DNA of 6,077 nt. It comes from Ferrimonas sp044433165 (GTDB lineage Bacteria; Pseudomonadota; Gammaproteobacteria; Enterobacterales; Shewanellaceae). The translations under genes and the position numbers were made by a program. The stretch covers positions 1 through 6,077 of the forward strand of contig JAWXTX010000139.1 of NCBI GenBank assembly GCA_044433165.1. Direction: 5' to 3'. The notes under the pieces were generated by a model. It made no database searches. It was not told the origin of the DNA and saw only the letters and a list, made by a program, of their open reading frames with translations. This document shows positions 1 to 5,817 of this stretch, one piece after another (positions within the stretch are counted from its first letter, which is position 1; every line of letters begins with the position of its first letter).

Positions 1-23
1 CCTGATCGCTTCAACATGAGTGC

Positions 24-1316
24 TTACTGACGGCTAAGGTAATTCCCTTGGCCAATCCATTTATAAGTGGTTAAGGCGCTTAAACCCATCGGCCCTCGCG
101 CATGCAGCTTTTGAGTGGATACCGCCACCTCGGCACCCAAACCAAATTCGCTGCCATCGGTAAAGCGGGTGCTCGCATTCACATACACCGCCGCCGAATT
201 AATGGCACCAATAAACTGCTCCGCTGTGCCAATATCATCCGTCAAAATGCTTTCCGAATGCTCGCTTGAATGGCGACGAATGTGACTTATCGCCTCGCTG
301 ACATCCGCCACCACTTTAATCCCCAAGGTCAACCCCAGCCACTCTTGATCAAAATCGCCCTCCGCCGCCGCTTCTACGGCCGCAGCCCCTACAACATCCG
401 CTATCAACGGGAGGGCGTGCGGGCATGCTTTAAGCCGCACCTTCGCAGCCGTTAACGCAGGCGCAAGCTCACGCAGCACCGTTCCGGCAACCTCTTGGTG
501 AATCAGCAACGTATCTAGGGCATTACACACCGTGGGTCGCTGCACTTTGGCGTTTAACACCAGCGCATTGACTCGCGCCAGCTGCGCCGCCACATCAACA
601 TACATATGGCAAATGCCAATGCCTCCGGTGATCACCGGCATCCGCGCTTGCGCTTTACACAGCTGATGCAAGCCTGCGCCGCCTCGCGGGATCAACATGT
701 CAACGTATTCATCCAATTGCAGCAAAGCCGAAACCAAGGCGCGATCGGGCGAGCTGATTAATTGCACCGCGCTGCTGGGCAAATCGTGTTCGGACAATGC
801 CGCTTGAATGGCCACTAACAGCGCTTGATTCGAGTGCACGGTCTCTTTACCGCCTCGTAAAATGGCCGCATTGCCCGTCTTTAACGCCAAAACAGCGATG
901 TCGACCGTCACGTTGGGGCGCGCTTCATAGATCACCCCAACCACTCCTAAAGGGATCCGACGCCGTGATAAACGCAGCCCATTGGCCAATAAACGGCTTT
1001 CCAGCTCTTCACCCACCGGATCGGCCAAATTAATGACGGTATCAATGTCGCTGCAAATGGCCGCTAAGCGCGCTTCGGTGAGCAGCAATCTATCGAGCAT
1101 GGCACCGTCTAAACCCGCCTGCTCAGCCGCGAGCATGTCTTGTTGGTTGGCCGCTAGAATCGACGGTTGATGAGCCAGTAGCTGCTGCTTAATACTGGTT
1201 AACAGGGCGTTTTTTTGCGCTTGACCAAGCCCTAATAGGGTAAAACTTGCGGCACGCGCCGCTTGCCCCATGGCTGTGAGCGGGTTGGCCATTGCGGCGG
1301 AAGATGTGTCGTTCAT
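24..1316 (-). CDS. proA: Gamma-glutamyl phosphate reductase (glutamate-5-semialdehyde dehydrogenase)
   Basis: Second step of proline synthesis: NADPH-dependent reduction of L-glutamyl-5-phosphate to glutamate-5-semialdehyde, which cyclises to pyrroline-5-carboxylate; cytosolic. The 430-residue product fits the family, E. coli ProA being slightly shorter. Visible landmarks are YEARPNVTVD (130-139), RGGAGLHQLC (211-220), MPVITGGIGICHMYVD (226-241), the catalytic cysteine C264 in QRPTVCN, the ProA signature from V336 to I357 (including HIRRHSSEHSESI), and the conserved tail from VYVNASTRFTDG (377-388) to GPMGL and TTYKWIG. The chosen ATG overlaps the proB stop as ATGA and has GGTGGTG just upstream, suggesting translational coupling. 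M9 would match the E. coli start better in length, but has no ribosome binding site in front. The protein is alanine-rich around 309-319. Only 23 bases of downstream sequence are present, so the terminator is not seen. Identity is very secure; the exact start is slightly less so. Confidence 0.98.
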   Translation of the reverse strand: MNDTSSAAMANPLTAMGQAARAASFTLLGLGQAQKNALLTSIKQQLLAHQPSILAANQQDMLAAEQAGLDGAMLDRLLLTEARLAAICSDIDTVINLADPVGEELESRLLANGLRLSRRRIPLGVVGVIYEARPNVTVDIAVLALKTGNAAILRGGKETVHSNQALLVAIQAALSEHDLPSSAVQLISSPDRALVSALLQLDEYVDMLIPRGGAGLHQLCKAQARMPVITGGIGICHMYVDVAAQLARVNALVLNAKVQRPTVCNALDTLLIHQEVAGTVLRELAPALTAAKVRLKACPHALPLIADVVGAAAVEAAAEGDFDQEWLGLTLGIKVVADVSEAISHIRRHSSEHSESILTDDIGTAEQFIGAINSAAVYVNASTRFTDGSEFGLGAEVAVSTQKLHARGPMGLSALTTYKWIGQGNYLSRQ

Positions 1317-2425
1317 AGCACCACCATGTCGTTTCGATGAATGGCTACTGAGCCATAAGAAAAGCCTAACGTGGCTTCAATATCACGTGAATGGGTACCA
1401 CGCAGTTGCGATAATTCTCCGCTACTATAACGCGTGATCCCACGGGCAATTACGCGTCCATCTTGGCCTGTAACTAAAAGCGTATCGCCACGGTTAAATT
1501 CGCCTGTCACCGCCACGACACCTTTATGTAATAAGCTGCATCCTTGTTCGGTTAAGGCTTTCACTGCCCCATCATCCAATTGCAGGACGCCACTGGACGA
1601 TGGTCCCGCTAAGATCCAACGTTTGCGCTCATCCAAACCACACCCTTTAGCCACAAAGTGGGTACCTTGTGCACCGCCTTGACAGAGCGTCTCAATCACT
1701 GAATCAAGATGGCCAGAAGCGATCACCACCTCCACCCCTGCTCGGGTCGCCACATCTGCCGCTTGCAGTTTGGTGGCCATACCACCGGTGCCTAAATTAG
1801 TGCCGCTGCCACCGGCTAATGCCCGCAGCGCATCGTCAATCACGGTCACTTTGGGAATGAGTTTGGCATTCGAGTGAGTGCGAGGATCCGCATCAAACAA
1901 CCCTTGTTGATCGGTTAATAGCAGCAACATATCGGCTTGCGTTAATAACGCAGCTAATGCCGACAAGTTATCGTTATCACCTACCTTAATTTCAGCAGTG
2001 GCGACCGCATCGTTTTCATTAATCACCGGAATGATTCGGTGCTCCAACAAAGCCTGCATGGTATCGCGGGCATTTAAATAGCGTTCACGATCATCCAAAT
2101 CAGCACGGGTTAATAAAACCTGCCCTACATGCAACCCATAGAGATTAAAAAGCTGTTCCCATATCTGCATCAAATGGCTCTGCCCAACCGCAGCCAACAT
2201 CTGTTTACTGGCTAACGATGGCGGGAGCTCGGGGAAGCCTAAATGTTCGCGCCCCGCAGCCACCGCGCCGGAAGTCACGACAATAATTTCATGGCCTAAA
2301 CGATGTAGCCGAGCCATTTGCCGAACCAATTCGACCATATGAGCCCGATCAAGGCGCGGGCTACCAGAAGTGAGAACGCTGGTGCCAAGTTTGACCACCA
2401 CGCGCTTAAGAGAAGATTGCTGCAT
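1313..2425 (-). CDS. proB: Glutamate 5-kinase
   Basis: First and committed step of proline synthesis: ATP-dependent phosphorylation of L-glutamate to glutamyl-5-phosphate, passed to ProA. In this family the enzyme is feedback-inhibited by proline. The 370-residue protein has the amino-acid kinase fold followed by a C-terminal PUA domain (about 278-355), the same two-domain layout as E. coli ProB. Motifs seen are VVVKLGTSVLT (9-19, K12), VVTSGAVAAGREHLG (49-63), LLTRADLDDRERYLNARDT (104-122), INENDAVAT (135-143, with D139), the KVGDNDNLSALAAL block (147-160), and LGTGGMATKLQAA (211-223, with K219). The ATG start puts VKLGT at the expected distance from the N terminus, but no good Shine-Dalgarno sequence precedes it. 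It is the first gene of a two-gene operon with proA, sharing a 4-base stop/start overlap. The upstream region has a TATAAC -10 candidate and a CRP-like site. No defect is visible. Confidence 0.98.
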   Translation of the reverse strand: MQQSSLKRVVVKLGTSVLTSGSPRLDRAHMVELVRQMARLHRLGHEIIVVTSGAVAAGREHLGFPELPPSLASKQMLAAVGQSHLMQIWEQLFNLYGLHVGQVLLTRADLDDRERYLNARDTMQALLEHRIIPVINENDAVATAEIKVGDNDNLSALAALLTQADMLLLLTDQQGLFDADPRTHSNAKLIPKVTVIDDALRALAGGSGTNLGTGGMATKLQAADVATRAGVEVVIASGHLDSVIETLCQGGAQGTHFVAKGCGLDERKRWILAGPSSSGVLQLDDGAVKALTEQGCSLLHKGVVAVTGEFNRGDTLLVTGQDGRVIARGITRYSSGELSQLRGTHSRDIEATLGFSYGSVAIHRNDMVVL

Positions 2426-2459
2426 CGATTCTATAAGGGATGATTAACGATAATCTTTG

Positions 2460-2465
2460 GTTATA
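2460..2465 (-). promoter_or_regulatory. Candidate -10 element for proBA
   Basis: Read on the minus strand the hexamer is TATAAC, matching the sigma-70 -10 consensus at five of six positions, with its downstream edge 34 bases before the proB ATG. No convincing -35 hexamer lies 16-18 bases upstream (the bases there read roughly GAAAGC), so the promoter would be weak or activator-dependent. This is inference from sequence alone. Confidence 0.35.
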
Positions 2466-2525
2466 CCCGATGTCTTAGCCCTGCTTTCATCATTTTGGCG
2501 ATGTCAGCCATTAAAGAGACAGAAG

Positions 2526-2541
2526 CGTGACGTAACTCACA
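2526..2541. promoter_or_regulatory. CRP-like binding site upstream of proBA
   Basis: The plus strand reads CGTGA, six bases (CGTAAC), then TCACA. Compared with the CRP core consensus TGTGA-N6-TCACA, nine of ten conserved positions match and the spacing is exact. Flanking AA at 2523-2524 also fits the wider consensus. The centre lies about 108 bases upstream of the proB ATG and about 80 bases upstream of the start expected from the TATAAC element, which is compatible with an upstream class I activator position. It also lies just downstream of the purine permease terminator. Regulation of proBA by CRP is an inference. Confidence 0.4.
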
Positions 2542-2571
2542 ATATTGTACGTGTTGTTTTTTTGCCTTGCG

Positions 2572-2609
2572 CAAAAACCAAGCCCACCCTTTCTGTGGGT
2601 GGGCTTGGT
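2572..2609 (-). terminator. Rho-independent terminator of the purine permease gene
   Basis: A 13-bp perfect stem (arms 2577-2589 and 2597-2609, core CCAAGCCCACCC) closes a 7-base loop. On the minus strand the stem is followed directly by a run of five T. It begins about 73 bases after the permease stop codon, the right place to end that transcript before proB. There is no T run on the plus-strand side, so it acts in the minus direction only. Confidence 0.93.
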
Positions 2610-2642
2610 GGAGGTTCGTGGACTTAGAAGTAGGTAGTTATT

Positions 2643-2657
2643 GCACGTAAAACGTGC
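2643..2657. repeat. Short hairpin just after the permease stop codon
   Basis: GCACGT (2643-2648) pairs with ACGTGC (2652-2657) across a 3-base loop, or as five pairs with a 5-base loop. It lies in the permease 3' untranslated region between the stop codon and the strong terminator. It has no following T run, so it is not itself a terminator; it may simply be a 3'-end structure or chance. Confidence 0.35.
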
Positions 2658-2681
2658 CGTCCCTAAGCCTCAGTTAACCCT

Positions 2682-3971
2682 TTAAAACCAAATAAATTTT
2701 GCGGTAAATAACAACGCTAAGATCGCCACCGCGGGGCTGACTTCTTTTGCCTTACCGCTGAGCAATTTAATGGCAGCGTACGTAATAAAGCCTATCGAGA
2801 TGCCATGGGCAATCGAATAAGTCAGAGGCATCATAATCGTGGTGATAACCACCGGTGCTGCTTCGGTGATGTCGTCCCACTCTAGATGCTGTAAACCCGC
2901 CAACATCAAAATGGCGACATACAGCAGTGCCCCAGTTGTTGCATAGGCTGGCACCATGCCGGCAAGGGGCGCAAAAAACAAACAGGCGAGAAATAAAACA
3001 CCCACCACAACAGCCGTTAACCCCGTGCGGCCACCAACGGACACCCCAGCGGTCGATTCAACATAAGAGGTGGTTGTAGAGGTGCCCAATATCGAGCCCG
3101 CAATCGTCGCCGTGGAGTCCGCCAGCATGGCACGGTTTGCTCGTGGTAATTTGCCATCTTTGTCTAATAAATCTGCTTTTTGAGCAACGGCCATCAAAGT
3201 GCCGGAGGTATCGAATAAGTCCACAAAAAGCAGCGCAAAAATCACCGATAGCATGGAGACTTCAAACACCCCAGCGAAGTCCAATTGCATGAAGGTTGGC
3301 GCCAGCGATGGCGGCATCGACAACACACCTTGATACTGCACCTCACCACACACCAACGCGAGCACGGTTACCACTAAAATCGACAGCATGACCGCCGCTT
3401 TAAGCTGGAATTTCACCATGGCAATCAGCATGACAAAACCAAGTGCCGCCATAACAGCAGAAAAACTGGTGATGTTACCTAAACCGACTAAAGTCGCAGG
3501 ATTGCCGACAATAATGCCTGCATTTTGCAAGCCTATCAGCGCTAGGAATAAACCAATACCACCGGCAATGCCCACCCGTAATGACTTAGGAATGGCATTC
3601 ATGAGCCACTCACGCACCTTCAGCAGCGACAACACCATGAACAAAACGCCAGAGCAAAATACCGCAGCTAACGCGGTTTGCCATTGATGGCCCATCTCCA
3701 ACACGATGGTATAGGTAAAAAAGGCGTTTAACCCCATGCCTGGTGCCAATGCCATTGGATAATTGGCAATAAAACCCATCATTAAACAGCCAATCGCCGC
3801 CGCCAAACAGGTCGCCACAAATACAGCACCAGAGTCCATGCCCGCATCCGCTAACATCGCGGGATTCACAAAAATGATGTAGGCCATCGTTAAGAATGTT
3901 GTGATCCCAGCGATCACTTCTTGGCGCACATTGGTGTTGTGCTCACTGAGTTTAAATAACTTTTCTAACAT
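2682..3971 (-). CDS. NCS2 (AzgA-type) purine base permease, AdeP-like
   Basis: Inner-membrane nucleobase:proton symporter that imports purine bases for salvage. The 429-residue, strongly hydrophobic protein has many predicted membrane segments and the usual family length. It starts MLEKLFKLSEHNTNVRQEVIAG, as in AzgA-type permeases, with FLTMAYIIFVNPAML (26-40), ALAPGMGLNAFF (74-85, TM3), LRVGIAGGIGLF (131-142), the TM8 motif FVDLFDTSGTL (249-259), and the TM10 motif SYVESTAGVSVGGRTGLTA (302-320). From recalled sequences, these match E. coli AdeP/PurP (NLFDSSGTL and YIESSSGVSVGGRTGLTA) better than GhxP (VFDATGT and YIESAAGTAAGGKTGLTA). Adenine is therefore the best guess, but guanine or hypoxanthine cannot be excluded, and I leave the symbol blank. 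Upstream is a perfect TATAAT with a 12-bp palindrome at the -35 position; only a weak AGG precedes the ATG. A strong terminator follows, so it is probably monocistronic. Confidence 0.93.
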   Translation of the reverse strand: MLEKLFKLSEHNTNVRQEVIAGITTFLTMAYIIFVNPAMLADAGMDSGAVFVATCLAAAIGCLMMGFIANYPMALAPGMGLNAFFTYTIVLEMGHQWQTALAAVFCSGVLFMVLSLLKVREWLMNAIPKSLRVGIAGGIGLFLALIGLQNAGIIVGNPATLVGLGNITSFSAVMAALGFVMLIAMVKFQLKAAVMLSILVVTVLALVCGEVQYQGVLSMPPSLAPTFMQLDFAGVFEVSMLSVIFALLFVDLFDTSGTLMAVAQKADLLDKDGKLPRANRAMLADSTATIAGSILGTSTTTSYVESTAGVSVGGRTGLTAVVVGVLFLACLFFAPLAGMVPAYATTGALLYVAILMLAGLQHLEWDDITEAAPVVITTIMMPLTYSIAHGISIGFITYAAIKLLSGKAKEVSPAVAILALLFTAKFIWF

Positions 3972-4039
3972 GGTGGCGCCTATACAACAGAAGACGATAT
4001 GAGGGAATAGCCTAACGGCTCTTCTCTTGGGAAAAGGGG

Positions 4040-4045
4040 ATTATA
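4040..4045 (-). promoter_or_regulatory. -10 element of the purine permease promoter
   Basis: The minus strand reads TATAAT, a perfect sigma-70 -10 hexamer. Transcription would start near 4033, leaving a leader of about 60 bases before the ATG at 3971. No good -35 is found at 16-18 bases; that position is occupied by the 12-bp palindrome at 4058-4069. The -10 is convincing by sequence, but the whole promoter is inferred. Confidence 0.55.
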
Positions 4046-4057
4046 AAGGCATTACCC

Positions 4058-4069
4058 AACAGCGCTGTT
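4058..4069. promoter_or_regulatory. Perfect 12-bp palindrome, candidate operator
   Basis: AACAGCGCTGTT is fully self-complementary and covers exactly where the -35 element should sit for the TATAAT at 4045-4040 (17-base spacer gives 4063-4068). A dimeric repressor bound here would block RNA polymerase; an activator replacing the missing -35 is the other option. It does not resemble the PurR box (ACGCAAACG-type halves) that would be expected for a purine gene. The protein that might bind it is unknown. Confidence 0.35.
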
Positions 4070-4160
4070 TTCCAAGGAGAACGATTATTTTTATTTTTCA
4101 CCATATTAAACGCCGTCGTCACCGCGCAAAAGTAACGCCGTTTCAGCTTGGTTCTCGCAC

Positions 4161-4184
4161 AAAAAAGCCCGCCAAAGCGGGCTT
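4161..4184 (-). terminator. Rho-independent terminator of brnQ
   Basis: An 8-bp perfect stem (AAGCCCGC at 4165-4172 with GCGGGCTT at 4177-4184) has a 4-base loop. On the minus strand it ends in a run of six T (two of them in the stem). It starts 33 bases beyond the brnQ stop codon and separates brnQ from the permease promoter region downstream. Confidence 0.92.
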
Positions 4185-4217
4185 ATAAAACACAGCACAA
4201 CATAACTGTTTAGGCGA

Positions 4218-5540
4218 TCACTTGATGTTAGAAACCGCTTTGTTCGGCCGGTAGCACAGCCCAAACAGCAGAATTAATGCCGTTAAAGGCAGCCACGCAA
4301 GATGCTGTTCATACAAGGGTAAAAAGCCAAAAGCAGCCACCAACCCAGCCGCCCATTCAATGGCCAATACTTTCAAAGCGCTGAGCAAGCCAAGTAACGC
4401 CGTCATGGCAACCAGCAACCATAAAATCAGCGAAGGTGCTTGAATGCGAGCTTGCACCAAGGCGTAAAACACCAACGCCATTGCAATGGGATAAATTAAG
4501 AATAAAACCGGAATGGATACCGCAATCAACTGGCTTAAGCCCACATTAGCCACCAACGCGCACAGCACGGCAATCAGTGCCACCCATTGGCGATAGCTGA
4601 TGCGAGGCCATAACTCATTAAAATACTCGGCACTGGCAGAGATCAATCCCACTGCAGTGGTCAAGCAGGCTAAGGCAACCACCAGCGCTAAGATCACCAG
4701 CCCAAACTCGCCAAACATCTGTATTACGTAAGCCGTTAAAATAGCCCCACCATTAGCGGCATTCGACGCCAAATCGGCGCTCATAACACCAAGGTAGAAA
4801 AGGGAAACATACACCACCGTCAAACCAATGGCCGCGATCACTGCCGCTAACGCCAAATAACGGGCCTGAGCATTACGGTCGGAGATCCCCTTGCGGCGCA
4901 CAATATCAACCAAGAGCGAGCCAAACATCAAAGCGCCCAATGTGTCCATGGTCATGTAGCCTTCTAAAAAGCCATTCGCAAAAGGGCTTGCAGCCCAAGC
5001 GCCGGTTGCGGCCGTTCGCTCAATTTCAGGCATTAACAACAGCGAGCCTGCCAGCCCCAACAGCAACAACATTAAAATGGGCGTTAGCACCTTACCAATA
5101 ATGTTCATCAATTTGCCGGGCGACAGCGCCAGCCACAGCGCCAACGCAAAATAAACCACGGTAAACAACCACTGTGAGCCCTTTGAGGTCTCACCTAAAA
5201 AGGGCACAACGCCAATTTCGTAAGCCACCAAACCGGTACGAGGCGTTGCAAAAGCAGGCCCCAGAATAATAAATATCGCCAATGCCAAACTAACGCCAAT
5301 CCATCGAGGCAGCAGCGCCGTCATGGTACCTAAGCCACCGCCGACTCGAGCAATGGCAATAAGCGCCAACAATGGCAGCCCCACGGCTGTCACTAAAAAG
5401 CCGACCATCGCTAGCAGCCAGTTCTCACCGGCAGCTAAGCCAGCAAAAGGTGGAAAAATAATGTTACCTGCCCCTAAAAAAAAGGCGAAGGTCATAAAGC
5501 CAAGACTTAACGTATCGGCAAAAGAAAGGCGAGTGCTCAC
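4218..5540 (-). CDS. brnQ: Branched-chain amino acid transport carrier BrnQ
   Basis: Inner-membrane, cation-coupled importer of leucine, isoleucine and valine (LIVCS family). The protein is 440 residues from the chosen GTG, against 439 in E. coli BrnQ as I recall it, with about twelve hydrophobic membrane segments. Diagnostic motifs are LGFMTFAFFLGAGNIIFPP (13-31), GPAFATPRT (94-102), SPGKLMNIIGK (140-150), NGFLEGYMTMDTLGALMFG (189-207), the CLTTAVGL helix (292-299) and LSQLIAVSIPVL (335-346). The open frame extends 16 codons further to a TTG at 5588, but the GTG at 5540 is preceded by GAGGA with 7-base spacing and puts the first helix where BrnQ proteins have it, so the shorter form is preferred. 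It is divergent from trmN6 and followed by its own terminator, so probably a single-gene unit. No promoter could be placed with confidence. Confidence 0.96.
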   Translation of the reverse strand: MSTRLSFADTLSLGFMTFAFFLGAGNIIFPPFAGLAAGENWLLAMVGFLVTAVGLPLLALIAIARVGGGLGTMTALLPRWIGVSLALAIFIILGPAFATPRTGLVAYEIGVVPFLGETSKGSQWLFTVVYFALALWLALSPGKLMNIIGKVLTPILMLLLLGLAGSLLLMPEIERTAATGAWAASPFANGFLEGYMTMDTLGALMFGSLLVDIVRRKGISDRNAQARYLALAAVIAAIGLTVVYVSLFYLGVMSADLASNAANGGAILTAYVIQMFGEFGLVILALVVALACLTTAVGLISASAEYFNELWPRISYRQWVALIAVLCALVANVGLSQLIAVSIPVLFLIYPIAMALVFYALVQARIQAPSLILWLLVAMTALLGLLSALKVLAIEWAAGLVAAFGFLPLYEQHLAWLPLTALILLFGLCYRPNKAVSNIK

Positions 5541-5547
5541 GGTTACG

Positions 5548-5552
5548 TCCTC
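5548..5552 (-). promoter_or_regulatory. Ribosome binding site fixing the brnQ start
   Basis: The minus strand reads GAGGA, seven bases before the GTG at 5540-5538. This is the only clear Shine-Dalgarno sequence near the N terminus of the frame; the TTG 48 bases further upstream has none. It is the main reason for calling brnQ from 5540. Confidence 0.8.
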
Positions 5553-5773
5553 GTTCGCAGTGTTTAAAGTGGTACTGAAATAGTGCAAAACACAATGTGG
5601 ATGACAGTGAAAAGCCGACCCAATGATGAAGCGCCGCTCATTCTAGCCAATTACATCCGAAAACGAATAGAACTAACTGTCAGTTCCAACCAAATAAGAA
5701 GTAAACACCAACCTTGTCGTTACATCAGAGAAAAGAAAACGGCAAAATTTTCCCAGCAGCAACGTGAAAATTC

Positions 5774-5782
5774 TGGTAAAGT
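5774..5782 (+). promoter_or_regulatory. Candidate extended -10 promoter of trmN6
   Basis: The plus strand reads TGG followed by TAAAGT: the TGn extended -10 motif plus four of six -10 matches. No good -35 is present, which extended -10 promoters can tolerate. The next bases (GCCGCCC) form a GC-rich discriminator, often seen at stringently controlled translation-related genes. Transcription would start near 5789, giving a leader of about 29 bases. Inferred from sequence only. Confidence 0.4.
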
Positions 5783-5817
5783 GCCGCCCTTTCAATCAGC
5801 CGATAACCCGACGTCAA

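Noticed and set aside
1..23. Bases after the proA stop checked for a tRNA-Thr gene (as after proA in E. coli) or a terminator.
   Set aside because: Only 23 bases are present, with no stem or tRNA-like sequence; nothing can be concluded.
4012..4104. A 30-codon minus-strand frame (starting MVKNKNNRSPW) upstream of the purine permease.
   Set aside because: It has no ribosome binding site, and the likely permease promoter (TATAAT at 4045-4040) lies inside it, so a transcript from that promoter would not carry it.
4124..4139. GCGCAAAAGTAACGCC considered as a PurR box for the permease.
   Set aside because: Only the left half resembles the PurR consensus; the right half does not match, and it lies about 80 bases upstream of the -10, not over the promoter.
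3972..4160. The permease leader and upstream region considered for a purine riboswitch.
   Set aside because: The conserved junction and loop sequences of the purine aptamer are not present, and the leader from the likely start is only about 60 bases.
5670..5686. Inverted repeat GAACT-N7-AGTTC in the brnQ-trmN6 intergenic region, considered as an operator.
   Set aside because: The arms are only 5 bases and the site does not align with a credible promoter; such repeats are common by chance.
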